Positions 6,989 to 14,930 of a stretch of DNA of 16,745 nucleotides are shown here, one piece after another. Position numbers and translations under genes: made by a program. Numbering within the stretch: position 1 is the stretch's first letter; the number at the start of each line of letters is the position of its first letter. The notes below the pieces were generated by a model. That model worked only from the letters and a program-made list of their open reading frames with translations, had not been told where the DNA came from and ran no database searches. Source of the stretch: Oscillospiraceae bacterium (GTDB lineage: Bacteria; Bacillota; Clostridia; Oscillospirales; Ruminococcaceae); contig JAITFV010000177.1 of the NCBI GenBank assembly GCA_031281115.1, forward strand, positions 1 through 16,745, in the 5' to 3' direction.

Positions 6989-7777
6989 ATGTTAAAAAAA
7001 GAAAATCTGCTTTCCGTTTCGGAACTCAAAGGCGCAAGTAAAATTAACGCAATGTCTGAAGGTCAGTTTGAAAACTACTGCAGAAGCGTAAACACATTTA
7101 TCGACAGTTTCCCCGCGCAAGCGGATAAGCTGCGAACGGCATCAGACGAGCAGAACTTTAAAAATGCGGAAAAAATACTTTCAGAGATTTGCGCGATACT
7201 GGAAACCATATTCGCGAGCGGGCTCGCGGCAGATGCGAAAAAGCAAATCCATGCACTTCAAAAAGGGGACACAGACCCGAGTACGCTTGAGGCATTTATA
7301 GAAAAGTTTATTTTAAATACCTCATCGTTGTCAATTGATATTCAAATGGCGGCACGTAAAAAATCAACGGCGCCATCTCCGCAGGTAAGGCAGATTTTCT
7401 CTGCCGGTTCATCAGGCGGCGGTCCGGTTATTTTAGCTGTTGATAACGCTATTATGTTCCTGAACACGCTTAAAAAACTTTTACAAGGCACCCATTACGA
7501 CCTTCACTGCGTATCTTCAGCGAATGATGCACTTGATTTTGTGAACAAAGGAAACCGCGTTGATTTGTTCTTATTAGATATAGAAATGCCCGGCATGGAC
7601 GGCTACGAGCTTGCGCGCAGGCTTAAAGGGCAAGGGCAGGGAGCACCCGTTGTTTTCGTAACGGCAAACTCTGCAAGAGAATACGTAGATAAAGCAATCG
7701 CGGTAGGAGCGGAAGGGCTGCTCATGAAGCCGCTGCGCTCACATCAGTTACTTTCAAAGGTAAAAGAATTTGTTTAA
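6989..7777 (+). CDS. Response-regulator-like protein with degenerate HPt-like N-terminus
   Basis: This is a 262-residue cytoplasmic protein. The C-terminal half (about 146-262) is a receiver domain: strand VILAVDN, phosphoacceptor Asp197 in LFLLDIEMPGMDG, Thr225 in VFVTAN and Lys247 in LMKPL. The usual acidic pair is Asp152-Asn153 rather than two acids, which may alter metal binding or phosphorylation kinetics. The N-terminal part (about 20-120) looks like a four-helix HPt-type bundle (FENYCRSVNTFIDSFPAQAD), but the place where HPt proteins have H-x-x-K-G reads S-E-I-C-A (residues 65-69), so no phosphorylatable His is visible. There is no DNA-binding output domain. GAGGTG precedes the ATG. 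It follows the chemoreceptor by 42 bases and is convergent with the hybrid kinase, suggesting one signalling circuit. Confidence 0.85.
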   Translation: MLKKENLLSVSELKGASKINAMSEGQFENYCRSVNTFIDSFPAQADKLRTASDEQNFKNAEKILSEICAILETIFASGLAADAKKQIHALQKGDTDPSTLEAFIEKFILNTSSLSIDIQMAARKKSTAPSPQVRQIFSAGSSGGGPVILAVDNAIMFLNTLKKLLQGTHYDLHCVSSANDALDFVNKGNRVDLFLLDIEMPGMDGYELARRLKGQGQGAPVVFVTANSAREYVDKAIAVGAEGLLMKPLRSHQLLSKVKEFV

Positions 7778-7800
7778 TATTTAAAATTCTAATAAGCTTG

Positions 7801-7826
7801 CCCCCGCTGATAAAAATCAGCGGGGG
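7801..7826. terminator. Strong hairpin between convergent operons, likely bidirectional terminator
   Basis: A perfect 11-bp stem (CCCCCGCTGAT with ATCAGCGGGGG) surrounds an AAAA loop, placed between the response regulator ending at 7777 and the kinase ending at 7834 on the other strand. Neither side has a long T-run, but the stability and location fit termination of both transcripts. Confidence 0.7.
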
Positions 7827-7833
7827 ATTACTG

Positions 7834-10800
7834 TCACTTGTTCGCCAGCCATTTGTTCATATGCTTTAAAAGCGTTTTTGAATCTTTAATAAACGCATCA
7901 TTTACCGCCTGTACTCCGCTCAAATCTCCCGCTTTAGCCATTCTTTCCATTTCTTTCGCTCTCAGCGATAATTCTTTCGCGCCGATTCCGGCAAACGCGC
8001 CCTTGATAGTATGGATGTTTATGGCGTAATCGCGCAAGTTTTCTTCACTTACATTATACAGTTTTTCAATTTCTGCCGGGATATTTTCCGCATAGGAGGT
8101 GAGGATTTCCACGAACATTTCCATGTCGTCTTCATATAGCGAAAGCCCGAGTTTCATGTTTATGCCGGGAATATCGTCAGTTGAGAGCTGAGGCGCAGAT
8201 TCAGACGGCGGCGGCTGCCTGCTGCCGGCTGTCGGCTGTTTACCGTCTTTCATTATCCACTTGCGAACTACCGCGTCTAACTTCATAACGTTTATAGGCT
8301 TTGACAGGAACGCCCGGAAACCTTTGGCAAGGAACATCTCTTCGTTTCCGACCGCCGCGTTTGCGGTAAGTGCAATTATAGGCATATTCACAGCGTAATC
8401 TGTACCGAGAGCCCGAATATGGTCAGCGGTTTCAATACCGTCCATACCGGGCATCATGTGGTCCATGAATATGGCGTCATAAACAGGCGCAGCAGCTTTA
8501 ATTGCGTCAATAGCGTCCTGCCCGCTCATCACGCAGTCAACCTTCATTTTATACTTGCCGAGCATACCCTTAGCTACATCTAAGTTAGTCGGGAAATCGT
8601 CAACAATTAAAACACGTGCATAGCTTAAATCAGGGCGCACAAGTGTACTCACGGTTGTCACTTTCTTTTCTTCATAACGGAACTCGCGAAGATTATTAAT
8701 CGTTTCCGTGCTGACGAGCTCATCGTTGACATATCCCTGACGGATTTCAACACGAAATACAGAGCCGAGCCCGTGTACGCTTTCCAGCTCAATATCACCG
8801 CCCATGAGTTCAGTGAGCTTTTTGGTAATAGATAAACCTAAGCCTGTACCCTCAATTTTGCGGTTCGCCTGCGCATCTACCTGATGATAGTCTTTGAAAA
8901 GCCGCTCCGCATCTTCCTTACGGATGCCCATTCCGGTGTCTGAAACGGAAATTATGAGTTTTACATCTTTTTCATTCTCGCGCTTGCAGCTTACCTTTAA
9001 TGTAACTACTCCTTTTTTCGTATACTTAAAAGCGTTGCTGAGCAGGTTGTTGAGAATCTGCCGGACACGTAAATCGTCGCCGTGCAAATAACTGTATAAA
9101 CCTTCCTCTATTTCCAAACTGAAAGTTATGGGCTTTTCGTCAATCTTAATAACATTAAAAGTAGCTATGTCGTTAAGCATACTCGCAAGCTGATAGTTCA
9201 CCGGCGTTAAGGTAAACTTACCCGATTCCATTTTAGAAATGTCGAGAATATCATTTATAATACTTGTCAGCGTACTGCCGGAAGCATGGATTTTTTCAAG
9301 GTAATCTTTTGTGCTGTCGGTTGTTTCTTCTTCGTCCATCATCAGTTCCGTAAGACCCATTATTACATTCATGGGTGTGCGGATTTCATGGCTGATGTTA
9401 GCGATGAAGGCAGACTTGCTCCGGTTTGCTATCTCGGCGGCGTCACGCGCCTTACGCCGCTCGTAGCCGGAAATAGCAAGCGCCATGAGGTCTGCGAGCG
9501 AGGAGGCAAAGTTCTGCTCTTCTATTAACCATTCGCGCCCGCCGGGATATTCTTCGCACTTCTCTTGTTCAACGCAGACTACGCCGACTAATTTTCCGTC
9601 AATACGGATAGGGGCATCAAGCGCGGCGTTCACCCCGGTAGACTCATAAATACCGAAACCGCCAAAAATTGCCTTGCAATCTTCAATATTTGTCATGGTA
9701 ATCAATCGCTCGGAGTGCAAAAGGTTCTTATACTTCTGCCGTCTTTCAAGCGTTAAATCATAAAAAGGCTTGACGCTGTGCTCTCCTGTAGCTCTGCTGT
9801 AGTAAGAAACACTTTCCAGGGCATTTCCGTTTTCTAATAGCATCCATATGCCTACATAATTAACACCCAGCGTATTGCAGCCCTCCTGCGTGATTAATTC
9901 GGCGGCGGCTTTCAATTTGCCGGAAGCAATAGCCGGTGAATTTGTAATTAATGCGAGTGTGTCGTTTAGTTTTCCCGCGTATTCATAGTTATCCGTGAGC
10001 TTACGTTCCATTTCCTTGCGTTCGGTTATATCGCGCGCAATACCTAAGATTCCGATTACATCATCGCCTACAATGAGAGGAACCTTTGTAGTTTCATAAA
10101 ACGGATTTGTACCATTGGTATGCGGTATATGTTCCTCAATCGTAATTATGCGCCTTTCATTTATAACCTGACGGTCGATTTCATCATGTTCTCCTATTAT
10201 CTGAGCAGAGAATCCGAGAGCTTTTCCGTCATATTCACCGACGAGTTCTTCCATGCTTTTTCCGAAATGCTCTAAAAGAGCCTTATTGCAGACTATAAAA
10301 CGGGATTCTGTATCCTTTGTGAAGAGAAGGTCGGGGATTGAATCGAACAGCGTTGTAAATGTAGCTGTTTGCGTAGCGAGTTCGCGTGTGCGCTTTTCAA
10401 CCAGAGTATGACGATTTATCGCGCTTGCTAACATAAGGCTTACCGAACGCAGAATCGCAAGCTCTTCCTCTGTATGAATACGCTCAACCTCGCAGTCACC
10501 GATACATAAAATACCCCATAAATGCTCGTCTAAAAACATCGGAATAACCGCAACAGCCTTTAAATCAAACATACTTATAAAAGTTTGCTCTTTTTCAGAG
10601 AATGTTGAGAGCGAACCGTTTATGCAGTCGCCGTGCAGGAAATAATCATCCCAGTCAAGACCGCCGTTTAGCTTAAAAGAGGTACGCATCCCTATTGGCA
10701 CCGGCACTTTTTCTTTCGCTGTTTCACTATCCCAGGAATGAACCACTTCATGAAAGAGTGTACCATCCTCTGCTTCTGTCAGGCTTTGCCAAATATAAAG

Positions 10801-12597
10801 GCGGTCAGAACTCATCGAGGTTCCTATAAGCTCCAAGCAGGTTGAAATCATATCCGTCATATTTTCGCCGTCTTTGGTGGTGAGCAGCATAGCGGATGCT
10901 TGATTCACCGCTTGAAGCAGATTCTCCTGTTCTCTTAATTTCTCAGCTGTTTCGCGTATGCCGTGAATCATTTCGTTATGAATGAAAGAACTGGCTATGA
11001 GCAGGCTCGCGGAGCTTAGAATAGATATTTCTTCTTCTATGAAGTTCCGCTCTTCTTTATTATCGCCGAAGCCGACAAACCCCCAAAACTCGTCTTTAAT
11101 AAATATAGGCACAACTAAGATTGAAATAATCCCTTCGGTCGTCAGCAATGCCTGCAGTTCAACGGACATTCCGCTTATAGGGCCGTTTATACAGTAACCG
11201 CCTGACAGCGTCTCTTCCCAGCTCGGAAATGTTTCATAATAGCTGTAGAGCGTTTTGTCTTCGTTATTTACTGTTTTCTGCTTCGACCATTCATATAATT
11301 GCGAGCAGTGAAGCATCCCGCCTATTTCGTGATTTTTCCAGATATACAGGCAATCTACCTTTACAGCTTCCGCAATGGTAATCATGCTGCGATACAGCGC
11401 ATTTTCAAAATAATCCGCATCGTAATCGAGCAGCAGAACAGCCGCTTGATTTACCGCTCTCATCAGATTATCGCGGTATTCTATAGCTTTCATCATCTTT
11501 TCATGCTCACGCAAGTCGCGCGTGTAACCGATAACAACATCCTGGTCCTTATACTTAGCGCGAACAAGCGTAACTTCAGCAGGGAAAAGCACATCTTCAT
11601 CGGGAATACGATGCAGCCACTCAAACTGACAGTAACCTTCTTCAAACGCTTGATTTACAAGCGCAACGGCTTTTACGTCTGCGCGCTGTCCGTCAGGTTG
11701 GATTTCCGCTGAGCATTCCATAAGGAAACGCTCGATATATTCAGCCTTGTCCCTAAATTTATACAGCCGCACAGCCGCTTCGTTGCAGTCTATGGTAGAG
11801 AGGTCTCTTGCCCAGATTTGCGCGCACAAAGGCGAGGTGTCGAGCATGAGCATCAGGCGCTCCTGAGCTTCTTTCGCTCTTTTTGAAAAGTGCATTATTA
11901 TGAACCATGCTACAAGCAGGCAAAGGACATAAAAAGCATACAGCGCGCTTTGAATCGTGTCTAAATAGCCGAAGAAATATTCGCTGCTTATATCCGCGCC
12001 CACCATGCCCACTACGTTACCGTAAGCATCGTGAACAACCGCGTAAGCTACGATTAAATCGCCCCAGTCCGACTCGCTTAAAAATCCCGCGGAATAAACT
12101 GTTTCACCATAAGCAATTTGCTGCATGGCGACATCCCAGTCGTCTTCATCTCCCGGTGCCGACCAATAATCAGAACCGATAGGTTCCGCGTCTAATACGT
12201 ACATTATACCGTCGTCTTTGAAAACCACTACATAAATATATTCCAGCACACCCGCTTCTTTAATTTCTCCAAAATGTCTGTTCATTTCGAAATAGTATTC
12301 TGCAAGCGGGTCGCCCTCTTCAAGCAAATTCCGAAGACGCTCGGCAGTGGAAAAACGTTCGGGGTCAGCTTTAACCGCCGCAACAAACTCTAAGTAGCGG
12401 TCAATATCAAACTCGATTGTATGCTTGGACGCGGAAGCCACACCCTGAACAGTGTTCATCATGTGCAACTCAAGCACATAATGCGTCAAGTTGTAAATAA
12501 TTAAATGTAAAATAATGAAAGCGGTAACCATCGCCGACATTATGATTATGACAGTACGGTTTTTTTTGAAATTGAATCTTTTTTTCATATTTTTCAT
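7834..12597 (-). CDS. Giant hybrid sensor histidine kinase (Cache-PAS-GAF-GAF-PAS-GAF-HisKA-HATPase-REC-HPt)
   Basis: This is a 1587-residue membrane sensor kinase of the ArcB/BvgS-like phosphorelay type. Positions count from the ATG at 12597. TM1 is at about 13-37, an extracellular Cache-like domain (ending YGNVVGMVGADISSEYF) at 38-217, and TM2 at about 218-238. PAS follows at about 245-370, two similar GAF domains at about 380-540 and 560-725, a second PAS at about 750-860 (ending DITERKEM), and a third GAF at about 880-1040. The dimerisation domain has His1070 in NISHEIRTPMN. The ATPase domain has Asn1188 in the N box, SDTGMGI and GTGLGLSI. The receiver has Asp1333-Asp1334, phosphoacceptor Asp1379 and Lys1433. 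A terminal HPt has His1529 in NIHTIKGAFAGIGA. All phosphorelay residues are intact. The ATG at 12597 has GGAG with good spacing; the in-frame ATG at 12627 lacks it. Confidence 0.95.
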   Translation of the reverse strand: MKNMKKRFNFKKNRTVIIIMSAMVTAFIILHLIIYNLTHYVLELHMMNTVQGVASASKHTIEFDIDRYLEFVAAVKADPERFSTAERLRNLLEEGDPLAEYYFEMNRHFGEIKEAGVLEYIYVVVFKDDGIMYVLDAEPIGSDYWSAPGDEDDWDVAMQQIAYGETVYSAGFLSESDWGDLIVAYAVVHDAYGNVVGMVGADISSEYFFGYLDTIQSALYAFYVLCLLVAWFIIMHFSKRAKEAQERLMLMLDTSPLCAQIWARDLSTIDCNEAAVRLYKFRDKAEYIERFLMECSAEIQPDGQRADVKAVALVNQAFEEGYCQFEWLHRIPDEDVLFPAEVTLVRAKYKDQDVVIGYTRDLREHEKMMKAIEYRDNLMRAVNQAAVLLLDYDADYFENALYRSMITIAEAVKVDCLYIWKNHEIGGMLHCSQLYEWSKQKTVNNEDKTLYSYYETFPSWEETLSGGYCINGPISGMSVELQALLTTEGIISILVVPIFIKDEFWGFVGFGDNKEERNFIEEEISILSSASLLIASSFIHNEMIHGIRETAEKLREQENLLQAVNQASAMLLTTKDGENMTDMISTCLELIGTSMSSDRLYIWQSLTEAEDGTLFHEVVHSWDSETAKEKVPVPIGMRTSFKLNGGLDWDDYFLHGDCINGSLSTFSEKEQTFISMFDLKAVAVIPMFLDEHLWGILCIGDCEVERIHTEEELAILRSVSLMLASAINRHTLVEKRTRELATQTATFTTLFDSIPDLLFTKDTESRFIVCNKALLEHFGKSMEELVGEYDGKALGFSAQIIGEHDEIDRQVINERRIITIEEHIPHTNGTNPFYETTKVPLIVGDDVIGILGIARDITERKEMERKLTDNYEYAGKLNDTLALITNSPAIASGKLKAAAELITQEGCNTLGVNYVGIWMLLENGNALESVSYYSRATGEHSVKPFYDLTLERRQKYKNLLHSERLITMTNIEDCKAIFGGFGIYESTGVNAALDAPIRIDGKLVGVVCVEQEKCEEYPGGREWLIEEQNFASSLADLMALAISGYERRKARDAAEIANRSKSAFIANISHEIRTPMNVIMGLTELMMDEEETTDSTKDYLEKIHASGSTLTSIINDILDISKMESGKFTLTPVNYQLASMLNDIATFNVIKIDEKPITFSLEIEEGLYSYLHGDDLRVRQILNNLLSNAFKYTKKGVVTLKVSCKRENEKDVKLIISVSDTGMGIRKEDAERLFKDYHQVDAQANRKIEGTGLGLSITKKLTELMGGDIELESVHGLGSVFRVEIRQGYVNDELVSTETINNLREFRYEEKKVTTVSTLVRPDLSYARVLIVDDFPTNLDVAKGMLGKYKMKVDCVMSGQDAIDAIKAAAPVYDAIFMDHMMPGMDGIETADHIRALGTDYAVNMPIIALTANAAVGNEEMFLAKGFRAFLSKPINVMKLDAVVRKWIMKDGKQPTAGSRQPPPSESAPQLSTDDIPGINMKLGLSLYEDDMEMFVEILTSYAENIPAEIEKLYNVSEENLRDYAINIHTIKGAFAGIGAKELSLRAKEMERMAKAGDLSGVQAVNDAFIKDSKTLLKHMNKWLANK

Positions 12598-12637
12598 ATG
12601 TAAACTCCGATTATGTGTTTTTTCCATACCTTTTTAA

Positions 12638-12666
12638 AGTATAACACAAACCTGTTGCTTAGTCAA
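12638..12666 (-). promoter_or_regulatory. Promoter of the hybrid kinase gene
   Basis: On the minus strand, TTGACT (complement of 12661-12666) and TATACT (complement of 12638-12643) are 17 bases apart. Transcription should start near 12631, only a few bases before the upstream ATG at 12627. This supports initiation at 12597, where GGAG lies seven bases ahead. Confidence 0.75.
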
Positions 12667-12683
12667 CCAATTTATGCTATTAT
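12655..12683 (+). promoter_or_regulatory. Possible divergent promoter for the 51-codon small ORF
   Basis: TTGCTT (12655-12660) and TATTAT (12678-12683) are separated by 17 bases on the + strand, back-to-back and overlapping with the kinase promoter. A perfect GGAGGG ribosome binding site follows at 12701-12706. The -35 box is only a partial match, so this is a moderate call. Confidence 0.4.
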
Positions 12684-12714
12684 GTAAGTATATGTATTTC
12701 GGAGGGTATCAAGT

Positions 12715-12870
12715 TTGAAACAGAATAGACCTCTTGCGAAATTAAACGCAAGAGGTCTAATGCAATCAGACAATTTCACCAACTTCGCTCGTGATAGATT
12801 TTCGGAAGTTAGCGAAAATGCCTATTGGAGCGGGGGGATGTTGTTTTCGCTGCGCACTCCTTCGATATGA
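12715..12870 (+). other. Candidate 51-codon small ORF (TTG start) with strong ribosome binding site
   Basis: The ORF starts with TTG eight bases after GGAGGG (12701-12706), an ideal Shine-Dalgarno sequence. It reads LKQNRPLAKLNARGLMQSDN and ends SGGMLFSLRTPSI. Its start and end match the 22-codon ORF at 708-776. The codons near the start fold into a perfect 13-bp hairpin (12726-12759). Its 3' end overlaps the antisense end of the amidase gene. It could be a short peptide, a regulatory leader or a repeat. I recognise no domain. Confidence 0.35.
12726..12759. terminator. Perfect 13-bp hairpin, possible terminator of the minus-strand amidase
   Basis: TAGACCTCTTGCG pairs with CGCAAGAGGTCTA around the loop AAATTAAA. 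On the minus strand it lies about 60 bases beyond the amidase stop and is followed by a modest T-rich stretch (TATTCTGTTTC). On the + strand it falls inside the small ORF at 12715. A regulatory stem is equally possible. Confidence 0.45.
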
Positions 12871-13259
12871 ATCAGACGCAGGTCCTCATAAAAGTATGTA
12901 TCCACAGCCCTGTTAATTGAATCATAAGTATGTGCCGCGATGAGGATATTGTCCGGCGTCGGGAGTTCACCCGTTTCGAGCACAACTAAGTTATGCTGCC
13001 AGTTGATTCCGTCGAAGCTGAGCTGAACAAAATCGCCCGGCTGCGCCATGTAAAGCGGCTGAATACTGCCGAAGGGCCCCGCCCCCTTGTTGCTTGTGAG
13101 GAAACGTGCAAAGTATTCCACTCCTGTCCAAGCAGGCGCACGGTCGTTCAGCGAACGATAATACCAGCCGTAGTGCGGGGTGAAGTTCATGATGCCGGAG
13201 CCGGCGTAAAGGACCTGGGAAGCGAAGTTGGTGCAGTCGCATATAAACCCTATAACACT
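12822..13259 (-). pseudogene. Amidase_6-type cell-wall amidase/peptidase, 5'-truncated
   Basis: Reading on the minus strand, the frame is open from about 13283 to the TAG at 12822. It gives FICDCTNFASQVLYAGSGI followed by MNFTPHYGWYYRSLNDRAP, then WTGVEYFARFL, QPGDFVQLSFDGINWQHNLV and AAHTYDS...YEDLRLIHIEG. This is the Amidase_6 pattern: a Cys-based fold with the nucleophile in DCTNF, His in WxH and a conserved AAHTYD. Full proteins have more sequence before DCTNF, including the export signal, and none of it is here. No start codon with a ribosome binding site exists in frame; the ATG at 13190 lies after the catalytic Cys. The break is about 50 bases from the end of a serine recombinase gene, so I infer the gene was cut by element insertion. 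Confidence 0.75.
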
Positions 13260-13303
13260 TATTATTCTCCTTTGCAGAGTATATCATATCACAAACAACA
13301 ATG
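13245..13303. other. Putative element/chromosome junction (attachment-site half)
   Basis: Amidase homology stops around 13245-13259 and the recombinase gene ends at 13304. Large serine recombinase genes usually lie right beside one end of their element, so one hybrid attachment site should be here. The exact crossover dinucleotide cannot be fixed without an empty-site sequence. Confidence 0.4.
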
Positions 13304-14788
13304 TCAATTGCATTTCAGATTGAACTCTACGGTTTCAATATTCACAGTGTTTCTACGTGTATTTTTTGATTTCTCGCTTGTCACTGTAATTTTGTTTATA
13401 AACTTCATTAAAAACTGCCGCTTTTCTATGTCGGTAAGAAGATTCCAGTTTTCTTTCAAACTTAAAATAATATCTTCTTTTTTGAGCAGTAAATCCGCTT
13501 CTTCAGGCATCTTTAATTTTTCAAGTTCAGTATTTATAAATTCCCTGTCTTTATTTATTTTTTGATTCATACTCTTGTATGCGTTAAAATCAAGTTCATT
13601 TTCCACATACAGGCTTAGTATTTCGTTTTCTTTCGCAGACAGCTTATTTAACCTCTTATTATAGCTCTCTATGGACTTTAAGCGATTTATATCTGATTTT
13701 TCCTGTCTTTCAAACTCTATATCCCCGCCTACAACAAAATTTGAAATCCTCGAAATGTAATCATTAAAAACAACTTCTATTTTGTTATGTTTTATCTCAC
13801 CTGAAGGACAGCCAACGAATTTATCTATACAGCGGTATGAACCGTGGTAATTTTTTGTACCGTCTTTGAGGGTGATATATCTGTTATGCGTAGTCAGCTT
13901 TTTTTGGCATAAGCCGCATATAAGCACTCCTAAAAAATAATTTTCTTCCCGTGGCTTCTTTGTTGGGGCAATAATGGACGCTCTTTTTAAAAGTTGCCCC
14001 GCCTCATTAAAAAGCTCTTCCGGTATAATAGGCTCATGCAACCCCTCATTTTCAGAATAATTCTCATCATCGTCAACGAAATGCCGTACCTTGCCTATAT
14101 AATTGCAATTTTTGAGAATATTTCTCACGTTTTTTCTACACCACATCGCCGCATTTTTTTTAGTTGGCACTTTTCTCATGTTCAAAGTTTTGGTAATACT
14201 GTTTATAGACATACTGCGGTTCACAAACATATCGAATATTTCCTTTACAACCCGGGCTTCTTCCTCGTTGACTGATTGTATTTTTTGCCCGCTTGCCCTG
14301 TCATATCCGTAACTTGCGTGTGACGAACACAGAGTATATCCCTCTTTTACTTTTCTTTCCCGTCCGAGTTTTACCCGCTCAATTATGTTTTCGCGTTCAA
14401 ATTCTGCAAATATTCCTATGATTTTCAAAAACATACGCCCTGACGCGGTTTGTGTGTCTATGCTTTCCATTAAGGAGTTGAAAGCGCAGTCGTGCTGGTT
14501 AAATAAATCCATAAAATGGATTAAATCCGATGTGCTTCGGGTTAAGCGGTCAATTTTGTATACAAGTACGTTCTTTACTAATCCGCCTCTTATATCCTCT
14601 ATCATTCGGTTAATTGCCGGGCGGTCTTTTATATTTTTTCCGCTTAGACCCTCGTCCATATAAATATTAAATATAGTCCAGTCTTTTATCTGGGCAAAAT
14701 CTTTCAGTTTTTGCTCTTGAGCTCTTATAGAAAAGCCCTCTTGTGCCTGTTCTTCAGTTGAAACCCTTATGTAAATAGCAGTTTCCAT
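13304..14788 (-). CDS. Large serine recombinase (site-specific integrase)
   Basis: This is a 494-residue large serine recombinase, which cuts and rejoins DNA at attachment sites through a phosphoserine link. The N-terminal resolvase domain (about 1-150) starts METAIYIRVSTEEQ, with catalytic Ser10 and Arg8. It contains DEGLSGKNIKDRP and the YKIDRLTRS active-site segment near residue 80, then FAEFERENIIERVKLG as the long helix. A recombinase DNA-binding domain follows (about 165-270), then a zinc ribbon (ICGLCQKKL...YRCIDKFVGC), and then a Lys/Glu-rich coiled coil (about 370-440). The ATG at 14788 has GGAG seven bases upstream; the TTG six bases earlier is less likely. It looks intact and active. 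Its 3' end faces the broken amidase gene. Confidence 0.93.
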   Translation of the reverse strand: METAIYIRVSTEEQAQEGFSIRAQEQKLKDFAQIKDWTIFNIYMDEGLSGKNIKDRPAINRMIEDIRGGLVKNVLVYKIDRLTRSTSDLIHFMDLFNQHDCAFNSLMESIDTQTASGRMFLKIIGIFAEFERENIIERVKLGRERKVKEGYTLCSSHASYGYDRASGQKIQSVNEEEARVVKEIFDMFVNRSMSINSITKTLNMRKVPTKKNAAMWCRKNVRNILKNCNYIGKVRHFVDDDENYSENEGLHEPIIPEELFNEAGQLLKRASIIAPTKKPREENYFLGVLICGLCQKKLTTHNRYITLKDGTKNYHGSYRCIDKFVGCPSGEIKHNKIEVVFNDYISRISNFVVGGDIEFERQEKSDINRLKSIESYNKRLNKLSAKENEILSLYVENELDFNAYKSMNQKINKDREFINTELEKLKMPEEADLLLKKEDIILSLKENWNLLTDIEKRQFLMKFINKITVTSEKSKNTRRNTVNIETVEFNLKCN

Positions 14789-14930
14789 GGTCAACTCCGT
14801 CTTTTATTCCCTCTGCTCTCTTTTTTCTCGGAATAGAGGTTTTTACAAAGAAATTTATCATTTCTCTCTGCAATTCCTGCGGGAGAGTTATTTTTTTGTT
14901 GCTCCCGCTTTGTATTATTTCGCTTCTCAT
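14754..14930 (-). CDS. Small protein encoded upstream of and overlapping the recombinase
   Basis: This is a 58-residue ORF: MRSEIIQSGSNKKITLPQEL, then QREMINFFVKTSIPRKKR and a hydrophilic tail. The ATG at 14930 has AGGTGA at good spacing. The stop lies 35 bases inside the recombinase gene in another frame, so the recombinase is probably translated by coupling. Short ORFs in this position are common ahead of serine recombinases of Clostridia elements and may act as accessory or directionality factors, but I cannot show a function here. The antisense + strand ORFs over this region are shadows. Confidence 0.6.
   Translation of the reverse strand: MRSEIIQSGSNKKITLPQELQREMINFFVKTSIPRKKRAEGIKDGVDHGNCYLHKGFN

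Noticed and set aside
8894-12182. Several + strand ORFs of 65-137 codons antisense to the hybrid kinase
   Set aside because: They are shadows of a long, fully motif-supported minus-strand gene, with compositions unlike real proteins.
12991-13287. Minus-strand ORF of 98 codons starting near the AAGGAG at about 13270
   Set aside because: It lies in another frame over the amidase remnant and its product is Arg/His-rich without domain similarity; the amidase frame carries the recognisable motifs.
13994-14663. Three + strand ORFs opposite the recombinase gene
   Set aside because: They are antisense shadows over catalytic and DNA-binding domains of the recombinase, without their own signals.
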